Positions 1 to 5,431 of a stretch of DNA of 6,475 nt are shown piece by piece; the first letter of the stretch is position 1; every line of letters starts with the position of its first letter. Source of the stretch: Tannerella sp. (lineage in GTDB: Bacteria > Bacteroidota > Bacteroidia > Bacteroidales > Tannerellaceae). The notes under the pieces are model-generated. The model was not told where the DNA came from. It searched no databases and saw only the letters and a program-made list of their open reading frames with translations. A program made the translations under genes and the position numbers. Location of the stretch: positions 1 to 6,475 of the forward strand of contig JAISYY010000384.1 in the NCBI GenBank assembly GCA_031269635.1. The letters are read 5' to 3'.

Positions 1-185
1 TAAGCTTTGAGCGTGGAAAGAAAAAGGCTTTTCCCGAAGCGGCGCGGGCGTCCGAGGAAATACGGCCGGTTGATACTTGCCAGTTGATACAGATATTCGG
101 TTTTGTCCACATAAACGAATCCATCTGTCCGCAATTTTTCAAAATCCTGTATCCCGATGGGTAATTTTCTGCTGTTTAATATCAT
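1..185 (-). CDS. AAA-ATPase-like (DUF1703-type) protein, N-terminal part
   Basis: This is the first 61 codons of a gene that runs off the left edge. The protein starts MILNSRKLPIGIQDFEKLR, continues with a YVDKT motif (residues 25-29), and then has the P-loop-like RPRRFGKS (46-53) followed by LFLSTLKA. That order (LPIGIQDFEKLR, then VDKT, then RPRRFGKS) is the hallmark N-terminus of the AAA-ATPase-like family, whose full-length members (about 500-600 aa) usually carry a C-terminal PD-(D/E)XK nuclease-like domain. The family occurs in many copies in Bacteroidales genomes and its cellular role is not established. The ATG at 183-185 is chosen because it gives the family's usual start. The C-terminal nuclease-like half is outside the window and cannot be checked. 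The gene follows the histidine kinase on the same strand after a 66-bp gap, but it has its own -7-like element and is probably a separate unit. Confidence 0.9.
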   Translation of the reverse strand, partial: MILNSRKLPIGIQDFEKLRTDGFVYVDKTEYLYQLASINRPYFLGRPRRFGKSLFLSTLKA

Positions 186-213
186 CGTTTTGCAATTTAT
201 AGTTATGTATGGC

Positions 214-222
214 GCAAATGTA
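214..222 (-). promoter_or_regulatory. Bacteroides-type -7 element upstream of the AAA-ATPase-like gene
   Basis: On the minus strand this reads TACATTTGC, a perfect match to the Bacteroides -7 consensus TAnnTTTG. It sits 28 bp upstream of the ATG at 185, implying a leader of only about 20 nt. No clear TTTG lies at the -33 distance (only ATTG at 237-240, which is too close), so the call rests on one element. The octamer GGAAAATC (plus strand) occurs twice just upstream, at 224-231 and 246-253, 22 bp apart. Confidence 0.4.
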
Positions 223-251
223 CGGAAAATCTTTTTCAATCCTGTGGAAAA

Positions 252-1580
252 TCAGAAAATCATGCTGAAAACCGTCATTCCGTCTTTGGAAACGGAATGT
301 TGCAGTTTGCCTCCATGCTGGCGCATGATGTAGCGGGAGACGCTAAGCCCGACGCCCGACCCCGAAAGTTTGGTCGTGAAGAACGGCACAAAAATATGCG
401 GCAAGATATCCGGCGGAATGGGCTGGCCGGTATTGGCGACGTGGATACTTATCCGGTCGGAATCCGGTTTATCGGCCGAAAGAGCGATTTCGCCCTCCCT
501 GTCGTCCTCGACGGCTTCGATCGCATTTTTCACTAAGTTAATCAGCACTTGTGAGATCAGGTTTTCATCGGCAGAAAGAATGACCGCCGGTTCGGGGAGG
601 GAGACGGTCAGTTTGATGTTCTTCCCGTTGATAGCCGTTTCGTGCAGTTTGATGATTTTGCCGATCAGGACGTTCAGATTGAAATCCTGTTTTTTGGGTT
701 TGGGTACGGCCGTGAATTTGCGGTACGATTCTACGAAAGAAAGCAGTCCCGAAGCCGTCGTATGGATTGTTTCAAAAGCTTCGATCGTGTTTTGCCTCAA
801 CTCTTCCGGCGGTGCGGTGAGGGCTTGATGCATGAAAAGCAACGTCTCGCTCAGGGACGTGATCGGCGCGATGGAGTTCATGATTTCGTGCGTCATCACG
901 CGGATGAGGCGAATCCACGATTCAATCTCTTTCATCTCCAGTTCGTTGTCGATGTTGTTCAGGGTGATGATTCGCATCAATCCCCGTTTGAGGCGGATTT
1001 GTGAAACGTGCAGGCTGATTTGCAGTTCTTCGCGTTCGGTGGCCAGCGTAATCAGGGTATTATCGCCGCGTTTCAGCCGGTGGAACAGTTCAGGATAAGT
1101 CTCGTTAATCGTCCGTAACTGGTTTATATGCGAGAAAACGGGAAGACCCAACATGTCCAGCGCCGTTCGGTTCACCCGCTGAACGATGCCCCTGTCGTCG
1201 ACGATGATGATGCCCGTCGAGACGCTTTCGAGAATCAGGCTCAGGAAATTTTCATTTTCGATCACCTCCTTACGGGCCTTTATCAGGATTTCTTTGATAC
1301 GGTTCATCATCATGTTCATCTCTTTTTCACGCAGCGAGAGTTTGGTTTCCGGGAAATGAAACGTGTAATCGCCGTTTTCTAACGTATCGAGCAGGAAATG
1401 GAAGTTCCGGTTGTAACGTTTGTAGCATTTATTCAGTTTTGAAAAGCAAAAGACGATCAGCGCCATGCCCGAAACGGCATACATGTACTCTTTTGCAAAG
1501 AAGGCTGCCGTTGTCCCGGCGGCGGCCGCGACCAGCAGCGCCGTGTAGAAATAAAGCCGGTATTGGATTGATTTGAACAT
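252..1580 (-). CDS. PAS-domain sensor histidine kinase of an NtrC-type two-component system
   Basis: A 442-aa membrane-bound kinase that should autophosphorylate on a histidine and pass the phosphate to the regulator encoded just upstream. Two hydrophobic segments (about residues 8-28 and 33-47) are separated by only a few residues, so there is essentially no periplasmic sensor domain. A linker (about 48-105) leads to a PAS-like domain (about 108-205, containing STGIIIVDDRGIVQRVNRTA). The H-box is MTHEIMNSIAPI with the presumed phospho-acceptor His231. The ATPase domain has an N-box (NLVKNAIEA, 348-356), a G1 box reading ANTGQPI (382-388), an F-box (FVPFFTTK, 397-404) and a G2 box (GSGVGLS, 407-413). 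In G1 the usual Asp of DxGxG is Asn383, a change I associate with relatives in Bacteroidota. The start at 1580 is 17 nt after the regulator's stop, so the two genes are surely co-transcribed. Sensing is likely membrane-embedded or cytoplasmic through PAS. The signal is unknown. Confidence 0.95.
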   Translation of the reverse strand: MFKSIQYRLYFYTALLVAAAAGTTAAFFAKEYMYAVSGMALIVFCFSKLNKCYKRYNRNFHFLLDTLENGDYTFHFPETKLSLREKEMNMMMNRIKEILIKARKEVIENENFLSLILESVSTGIIIVDDRGIVQRVNRTALDMLGLPVFSHINQLRTINETYPELFHRLKRGDNTLITLATEREELQISLHVSQIRLKRGLMRIITLNNIDNELEMKEIESWIRLIRVMTHEIMNSIAPITSLSETLLFMHQALTAPPEELRQNTIEAFETIHTTASGLLSFVESYRKFTAVPKPKKQDFNLNVLIGKIIKLHETAINGKNIKLTVSLPEPAVILSADENLISQVLINLVKNAIEAVEDDREGEIALSADKPDSDRISIHVANTGQPIPPDILPHIFVPFFTTKLSGSGVGLSVSRYIMRQHGGKLQHSVSKDGMTVFSMIF

Positions 1581-1597
1581 GGGGCAGTACGGTGGAT

Positions 1598-2965
1598 TCA
1601 GATTAAGTGATATTTTTTCATTTTGCTGTATAGCGTGGGCCGTGAGATTCCCAGTTCCGCCGCGGCGGCAGACAGATTGTCGCGGTTTCGTTTCAGGGAG
1701 TATTGTATCAGTTTCTTTTCAGCTTCTTCCAGCGTCATGTGATTCCGTTCGATATTCACCGGGCCGGAACGGAACAGGTAAAAATCGTTAATTTGCAGGT
1801 CGTGCGTTTCCGACAGAATGACCGCTTTCTCTACCGTATGCTGCAATTCGCGGATGTTTCCCGGCCAGTGATACGCTTGCAGGCGGTCGATTGTCGCGGG
1901 TGAAAGCGAGAGGTCTTTTTTGCCGTATTTTGCGGCATATTTTTTCAGGAAGAATCCGGCCAGGGGCGGGATGTCCTCTTTCCGTTTCCGCAGAGGCGGT
2001 ATTTCTACCTGGATGGTATTGATGCGGTACAGCAAGTCTTCGCGAAATTCTCCTTTCCTCACGGATTCGTGCAGATCGCGATTCGTGGCGCATATCAGAC
2101 GGATGTCGATAGGGATGGTTTTGTTTTCGCCTACGCGCACGATATGCCGCGATTGCAGGGCGTTCAGCAGTTTCGCCTGCAGGGGGTAGGAGAGGTTCCC
2201 GATTTCGTCAAGAAAGAGCGTCCCGTGGTTTGCCGCCTCGAATTTACCGGCGCGGTCCGTCTTGGCGTCGGTGAAGGAACCTTTGACATGGCCAAACAGT
2301 TCGCTTTCAAAGAGCGATTCCGTGACGGCGCCCATATCAACCGTTATCAGGACTTCCTTGTTACGCGACGAGCGCCGCTGTATTTCGCGGGCGATCACTT
2401 CCTTCCCCGTTCCGTTTTCTCCCGTAATCAGGATGTTGACATCCGTTTGGGCAACTTTCTCGATCAGCCGTTGCAGGTTCCGGACAGATTCCGAAACGCC
2501 CCAACAAATGTCCTGTTCCCTGTTCAGTTCCTCGTTCAGGATACGCTGTTTTTCGCGCAACAGTTTGACATTATTGCGCGATTCCCGCAACGAGCAGGCC
2601 GCCTGCAAAGTCGCAATCAGTTTGGCATTCTCCCACGGCTTGACCACAAAATCGGATGCACCCTGCTTCAGCGCATTTACGGCCAGGTCGATGTCGGCAT
2701 AAGCTGTAAAGAGGACGACCGGCAGGTCTGCGTCCAACTTTTTCAGTTCCGAAAGCCAGTACAGTCCTTCGTTCCCCGTGTTGATGCCGGTAGAAAAATT
2801 CATGTCCAGCAGGACAATATCGGGCGATATTTCCTTCAGCTGCGAATGAAGCTGTTTGGGCGACGACAAAAGCGTGACGGCCTCGAAATAATTCCCCAGC
2901 AGGATGCGTAACGCCGTCAACACATTTCTGTTGTCATCAACAACCAGGATACGGCCTTTTTTCAT
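1598..2965 (-). CDS. Sigma-54-dependent response regulator (NtrC family)
   Basis: A 455-aa transcription activator in the cytoplasm. The receiver domain (about 1-120) has acidic Asp10/Asp11, phospho-acceptor Asp54 in LLDMNF, Thr87 and Lys109. The AAA+ domain (about 155-390) has Walker A GENGTGKE (182-189), the sigma-54-contacting loop as GSFTDA (229-234) rather than canonical GAFTGA, Walker B LFLDE (250-254), Arg residues in FREDLLYR (307-314), and WPGNIREL (367-374). A Fis-type helix-turn-helix ends the protein (about 430-455, AAAAELGISRPTLYSKMKK). The order and length match the family. The ATG at 2965 is preferred because MKKGRILVVDD is the normal start of such receivers. An in-frame GTG at 3002-3004 would add 13 residues without domain content. 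The histidine kinase follows directly and is the evident partner. Targets are not identified. A strong promoter lies at 3091-3122. Confidence 0.95.
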   Translation of the reverse strand: MKKGRILVVDDNRNVLTALRILLGNYFEAVTLLSSPKQLHSQLKEISPDIVLLDMNFSTGINTGNEGLYWLSELKKLDADLPVVLFTAYADIDLAVNALKQGASDFVVKPWENAKLIATLQAACSLRESRNNVKLLREKQRILNEELNREQDICWGVSESVRNLQRLIEKVAQTDVNILITGENGTGKEVIAREIQRRSSRNKEVLITVDMGAVTESLFESELFGHVKGSFTDAKTDRAGKFEAANHGTLFLDEIGNLSYPLQAKLLNALQSRHIVRVGENKTIPIDIRLICATNRDLHESVRKGEFREDLLYRINTIQVEIPPLRKRKEDIPPLAGFFLKKYAAKYGKKDLSLSPATIDRLQAYHWPGNIRELQHTVEKAVILSETHDLQINDFYLFRSGPVNIERNHMTLEEAEKKLIQYSLKRNRDNLSAAAAELGISRPTLYSKMKKYHLI

Positions 2966-3000
2966 GCTACCGTACTGTTGGGATTTGTCTCCATTCCGCC

Positions 3001-3015
3001 ACACCGGGCCGGTGT
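3001..3015. promoter_or_regulatory. 15-bp palindrome in the leader of the regulator-kinase operon
   Basis: ACACCGG-G-CCGGTGT is a perfect inverted repeat with 7-bp arms around one base. It lies 35 bp upstream of the preferred ATG and downstream of the predicted transcription start, so it is inside the mRNA leader. It also covers the alternative GTG start at 3002-3004. It could be an operator (for example for autoregulation). With a one-base loop it is better read as a DNA site than an RNA hairpin. No second copy was found in the window. Confidence 0.3.
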
Positions 3016-3090
3016 CGCTAAAATTTTCAAGTCATTGCGTAATTCTGTCGAACTGATTATTGCCATACTGTATGTATTAGTTAGAATGTA

Positions 3091-3122
3091 CAAATGTAAG
3101 GTATTTTTCCTTATATTTCAAA
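3091..3122 (-). promoter_or_regulatory. Bacteroides-type promoter of the regulator-kinase operon
   Basis: On the minus strand there is TTTG at 3119-3122, a 20-bp spacer, and TACATTTG at 3091-3098. This fits the Bacteroides housekeeping consensus (TTTG at -33, TAnnTTTG at -7) in both elements and in spacing. Transcription would begin around 3084-3087 and give a leader of about 120 nt before the ATG at 2965. It indicates that the two-component operon is transcribed by the primary sigma factor rather than by sigma-54. Confidence 0.7.
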
Positions 3123-3150
3123 TTCGGGACGTAAAAATTCTCAAAAGGGG

Positions 3151-3270
3151 TCCGCGGCATCCTTGCGAGTGGCGCTCCCGTTACATGGTAAAAGAAGGAA
3201 AAAGACGGACTGGATTGCTTCCGGCTGTGCCGTCGCAATGATGGAGCGTGCGCCGCGTCATCTTTGCGAA
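3151..3270. repeat. Dispersed ATTGC...GCAAT hairpin repeat cluster, left copy
   Basis: The core at 3212-3240 contains ATTGC (3214-3218) and GCAAT (3235-3239) as inverted ends, with an inner stem CGGC-tgt-GCCG (3222-3232). It therefore folds as a two-part hairpin. It is flanked by two related direct repeats, CCGCGGCATCCTTGCGAG and CCGCGTCATCTTTGCGAA, starting near 3151 and 3252 and differing at three positions. The general form (CTGGATTGCTTC...GCAATGA) is a repeat type seen dispersed between genes in many bacteria. I recognise the pattern but cannot name a catalogued family. It is the reverse orientation of the repeats at 4041-4175. Confidence 0.6.
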
Positions 3271-3277
3271 AAAGTTA

Positions 3278-3291
3278 CTAAACAAGTTTAG
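3278..3291. promoter_or_regulatory. Operator-like palindrome CTAAAC-AA-GTTTAG
   Basis: A perfect inverted repeat with 6-bp arms and a two-base centre. Outer GTTACT (3274-3279) and AGTAAC (3312-3317) form a second, wider inverted pair around it. It lies about 155 bp upstream of the -33 element of the regulator operon and about 190 bp before the 21-bp array, with no gene directly attached. It may bind a regulator, but A/T-rich 14-bp palindromes also arise by chance. Confidence 0.2.
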
Positions 3292-3479
3292 CAAACAGGT
3301 AAAATGACAAAGTAACCATATCTGTTTTTTCTTCCGGAAAAAACAAATCCCAACTTATTTATTCTTATGCCAGGAAATACGTGCGGGACGATCATGATTC
3401 CCCCGCTCGGTCGGCGGCGTCTGCCGCGCGGTCGGCCCATTTTGGCGCTATTATCCGGAAAAGTGCGCTCAGCACGTCT

Positions 3480-3688
3480 GAAATGAAACCCATCCCGGAA
3501 GAGATGAAAACCATCTCCTTAGAGATGAATTGCTATTATTTAAGAGGTGAACGCCATGTTTTGAGAGATGGACGCTATGTCGTGAGAGATGAGCGCCATG
3601 TCGTGGGAGATGGGCACTATATCCTAAGAGATAAAAGTTATGTCGTAAGTGATAGAAAGTTATCTCTTGAGAGATGGAAATCATCTCT
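3480..3688. repeat. Ten-unit tandem repeat with a 21-bp period
   Basis: GAGATG or a close variant begins at 3480, 3501, 3522, 3544, 3565, 3586, 3607, 3628, 3649 and 3671. Spacing is 21 bp except for two 22-bp steps. Inner units approximate GAGATGrrcGCyATGTCGTrA. Outer units instead end in CATC or CATCTC, so they form hairpins, for example GAGATG-5nt-CATCTC at 3501-3517 and AGAGATG-5nt-CATCTCT at 3670-3688. Open frames cross the array on both strands and would encode heptad-like peptides. The two 22-bp steps shift the plus-strand frame, so GAGATG is read as Glu-Met in the first units, as (Arg)-Asp-Gly in the middle and within Glu-Arg-Trp at the end. This suggests that the DNA or RNA, not a protein, is what is repeated. 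There are no unique spacers, so it is not a CRISPR. Confidence 0.8.
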
Positions 3689-3759
3689 GACGTGCCGGCG
3701 GGTATTTTTTGTTTGTGTTTTTTATAGTCGACAATACTAATTTCATAATAATCAACAGC

Positions 3760-4038
3760 ATGAAAACTTTAGTACAATTTTTTATTCAGTTGGCCGGCGT
3801 CGTTTCCGGCCTTTCGGACGGGGCTTTTACCTCCGTTTCGGACATTGTAAGCATCCTGGTGGCCGGCGGTTCCGTCTCCCCGGTTTTCGCCGGCGGGATT
3901 AGCCGGACGGATATTTCGGCCGAACTGCTTGCCGTCGCCCGCCGGTGGCACGGCTTAATCGACGAACAGTTCGGTAACATTGACAACTTAGTCGTCATCA
4001 TTCAGGTACTAATGAGATTCTTACATTCGTCATTATAA
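3760..4038 (+). CDS. Small protein of unknown function (92 aa)
   Basis: I do not recognise this family. The protein starts MKTLVQFFIQLAGVVSGLSDG and has three hydrophobic stretches (about 4-18, 28-46 and 77-88). The middle one is rich in Gly, Ser and Val. A more polar stretch (47-76, with RRWHGLIDEQFGNIDN) separates it from the last. There is no clear cleavable signal peptide, and the hydrophobic parts are only borderline membrane helices. The ATG at 3760 is chosen over an upstream in-frame TTG at 3709. No Shine-Dalgarno or convincing promoter is visible (only a weak TAATTTCA at 3738-3745). G/C-rich third positions resemble the neighbouring genes, which supports a real gene, but overlapping minus-strand frames are also open. 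It is the only plus-strand gene in the window, about 70 nt after the 21-bp array, and its stop lies next to the second repeat cluster. Confidence 0.5.
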   Translation: MKTLVQFFIQLAGVVSGLSDGAFTSVSDIVSILVAGGSVSPVFAGGISRTDISAELLAVARRWHGLIDEQFGNIDNLVVIIQVLMRFLHSSL

Positions 4039-4040
4039 AC

Positions 4041-4175
4041 TGCGAGGTTCGAAGCAGGAAGCAATCCGGGCAACGCCCTTGTAAATCCGCGGAGTGAAGC
4101 AATCCGGAGACAGCATCATCGGAAGGAACGAAGCAATCCGGGCAGCTTCAGTGTAAGCGAAGTGAAGCCGTCCGG
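4041..4175 (+). repeat. Four spaced copies of GAAGCAATCCGG, right repeat cluster
   Basis: GAAGCAATCCGG occurs exactly at 4058-4069, 4096-4107 and 4130-4141, and as the variant GAAGCCGTCCGG at 4164-4175. The starts are 38, 34 and 34 bp apart. Each copy is preceded by a purine-rich stretch (AGCAG, GGAGT, GGAAC, GAAGT). The first copy also has TGCGAGG ahead of it, as in the full dispersed repeat TCATTGCGAGG...GAAGCAATCC. This is the inverse orientation of the copy at 3212-3240. Bases 4176-4270 show nothing further that I can call and no clear terminator for the converging genes. Confidence 0.7.
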
Positions 4176-4270
4176 ACTGTCGCTACTTCCGGGCCTTGCC
4201 ATTCACAGTGACGGGCGGAAACCGGCCATTTTGAGACACTCTCCTGAAAAGATTTAGCTGCAATGGCGGT

Positions 4271-5233
4271 TTAATTTTTCATTTGATTCCATGCCGATAC
4301 GCCGCCATCTGCTTTTTTGTTTAATAATCCCCATAAAATAATAATCCCTAAAATACCCGAAAAAGACTGCATCCCACCGCCGGTGCTCAAAGAGTAAATT
4401 ATCCCTGCAAGGTAGGCGGTCAGCATCAGGTAGAAACCGATTCTTTTCCATTTAAGTAGGAGTATTCCGCAGATAACGATCAGTAATGATATTAGAACTT
4501 GGACGGTAACGTCGCTTTCAGACAGATCTAAATTGTCTTGCAGCGCTAAAATCAAAATTCCTATGCCGGCATTTACCAGCATTATAATAAATATCCATGC
4601 GGTCAGGCATCCGTTTCGCTGTTTGAGCGTCTCTGCCTGTGTCGGGTCAATGTGTGTGGCATCGGCAGGAGATGCCTGAACGAACTGCTGCTGCGGCCGG
4701 GATTGCTGCGGCGCTGCCGGCCGGAGAGGCTGTTGCTGCGGACGGAACTGTGCTTGCGGCTGTGAGTGTTGCAGTTGTGGCCGGGGTTGCGCTGCCGGTT
4801 GTTGTCGCACGGCTGAAGGTTGTGTTAGAGGGGCTTTTTTCAGCAGATCGTATGCTGATTTGGCCCACATTTGCAGGCGTTCGCCACCAACGGTGAAGAT
4901 GCCGTCCGATACCAGCGGCTCTGTGCCGAAGGTGGATTCCAGCGCTAACGGGTTGGGGGCGCTGACGGATAGAAATTCACTGTTTTGGCTTAACGTTTTC
5001 CAGATGGATTGAATCCGCCTCTCCGGTGCGGTAAGCCCGATGATGCATACGTTTTCCCGGCCGTTCAACGTCGCGCGGGAATCGCCCATGGATACCTGGC
5101 AGCCTTGCAGCAGGTCTGCCGGTACGTTTTTGAATACTGTTTGATAGCACGCCATTCCGTAGGCTCCGGTGTTGAACTTTTTCTCTACCGCGTCAATGTC
5201 GAAACGGATGTGCAGAATTAAGATATTTTCCAT
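4271..5233 (-). CDS. Membrane protein with globular N-domain and Pro/Gln-rich linker (320 aa)
   Basis: Function unknown. Three parts are visible. Residues 1-135 look like a soluble alpha/beta domain (MENILILHIRFDIDAVEKKF, then VCIIGLTAPERRIQSIWKTL), which I cannot assign. Residues 137-190 are a low-complexity linker made largely of Pro, Gln and Ala. Residues 209-304 contain four likely membrane helices (about 209-230, 242-261, 265-281 and 289-304). The polar tail is KKADGGVSAWNQ. The C-terminal third resembles small four-helix membrane proteins common in Bacteroidota that end in a similar 'G-S-A-W' motif, here fused to an extra N-terminal domain. With no signal peptide, the N-domain is probably cytoplasmic. 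The ATG at 5233 follows an A-rich leader. It lies 195 bp downstream of the 160-aa gene, either co-transcribed or driven by the tentative sigma-54 site at 5336-5351. Confidence 0.88.
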   Translation of the reverse strand: MENILILHIRFDIDAVEKKFNTGAYGMACYQTVFKNVPADLLQGCQVSMGDSRATLNGRENVCIIGLTAPERRIQSIWKTLSQNSEFLSVSAPNPLALESTFGTEPLVSDGIFTVGGERLQMWAKSAYDLLKKAPLTQPSAVRQQPAAQPRPQLQHSQPQAQFRPQQQPLRPAAPQQSRPQQQFVQASPADATHIDPTQAETLKQRNGCLTAWIFIIMLVNAGIGILILALQDNLDLSESDVTVQVLISLLIVICGILLLKWKRIGFYLMLTAYLAGIIYSLSTGGGMQSFSGILGIIILWGLLNKKADGGVSAWNQMKN

Positions 5234-5314
5234 TGTTTTTTTGTTTTGTGCTCCCTTGCGGGGGCGGTTAATTTATGTGTTTGTTTAATGCAGGCCCTGT
5301 GTACACCTCCCGTT

Positions 5315-5340
5315 CTGCCGGGCGATCCTTCGCCCGGCAG
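5315..5340. terminator. Strong 11-bp hairpin between the two unknown genes
   Basis: CTGCCGGGCGA and TCGCCCGGCAG form a perfect 11-bp stem with a 4-base loop. It lies about 90 bp beyond the stop of the 160-aa gene. It has no T-run on either strand, so it is not a standard intrinsic terminator. It may stabilise the 3' end of the mRNA, attenuate read-through, or be a repetitive palindrome. It overlaps the -12 side of the tentative sigma-54 site. Confidence 0.45.
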
Positions 5341-5351
5341 GGATCGTGCCG
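5336..5351 (-). promoter_or_regulatory. Tentative sigma-54 (-24/-12) promoter for the 320-aa gene
   Basis: On the minus strand this reads CGGCACG-ATCC-CTGCC. It keeps the near-invariant GG and GC dinucleotides with 10 bp between them and matches GGCACG and TGC of the consensus TGGCACGnnnnTTGCw. It differs at the first T, the first T of TTGC and the last base. Transcription would start near 5324 and leave a leader of about 90 nt. A 16-bp palindrome (5416-5431) lies upstream at a distance that suits an activator site. It overlaps a strong hairpin, so the match may be fortuitous. Confidence 0.22.
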
Positions 5352-5415
5352 TCGCAGTATTCCTGCCCGGGCAATACGGGTACGCGTTTTGCGGGCAATC
5401 CGCCGTCAGGCCGTT

Positions 5416-5431
5416 TGACGGATTGCCGTCA
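5416..5431. repeat. TGACGG-ATTG-CCGTCA inverted repeat over the stop codon
   Basis: A perfect inverted repeat with 6-bp arms and a 4-base loop. It includes the stop codon (5429-5431) of the 160-aa gene. A further GCCGTCAG copy at 5402-5409 repeats 5425-5432. It could be the first part of the transcript's 3' structure or an activator-binding palindrome. No T-run follows. Confidence 0.4.

Noticed and set aside
642..1004. 120-codon plus-strand frame
   Set aside because: It is antisense to the histidine kinase and shows no recognisable domain.
2069..2911. 280-codon plus-strand frame
   Set aside because: It lies wholly antisense to the well-supported regulator gene. Long antisense frames are common opposite G/C-rich coding sequence.
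3469..3684. 71-codon minus-strand frame with HLSRHSV-type repeats
   Set aside because: It is also generated by the 21-bp period. Both strands being open across a repeat is expected when the unit has no stop codon.
3480..3688. CRISPR array
   Set aside because: Units are contiguous and diverged, with no unique spacers of uniform length and no cas genes nearby.
3381..3740. 119-codon plus-strand frame through the repeat array
   Set aside because: It starts at a GTG with no promoter or ribosome site. The heptad-like peptide is a by-product of a 21-bp DNA period, and the repeat changes codon phase within the frame.
3947..3961. TGGCACG on the plus strand as a sigma-54 -24 box
   Set aside because: The -12 position lacks GC at the required spacing, and it lies inside the small ORF.
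3786..4001. Minus-strand frame of 71 codons opposite the small ORF
   Set aside because: It has a Thr/Pro/Ala-rich composition typical of an antisense frame. The plus frame has a better start and hydrophobic pattern, although certainty is limited.
4229..4244. TTTTGAGACACTCTCC, similar to insertion-sequence ends I have seen in Bacteroidales
   Set aside because: There is a single copy with no inverted partner, no target duplication and no transposase remnant in the window.
4639..4896. Plus-strand and alternative minus-strand frames over the Pro/Gln linker
   Set aside because: They are low-complexity shadows of the repetitive linker codons in the 320-aa gene.
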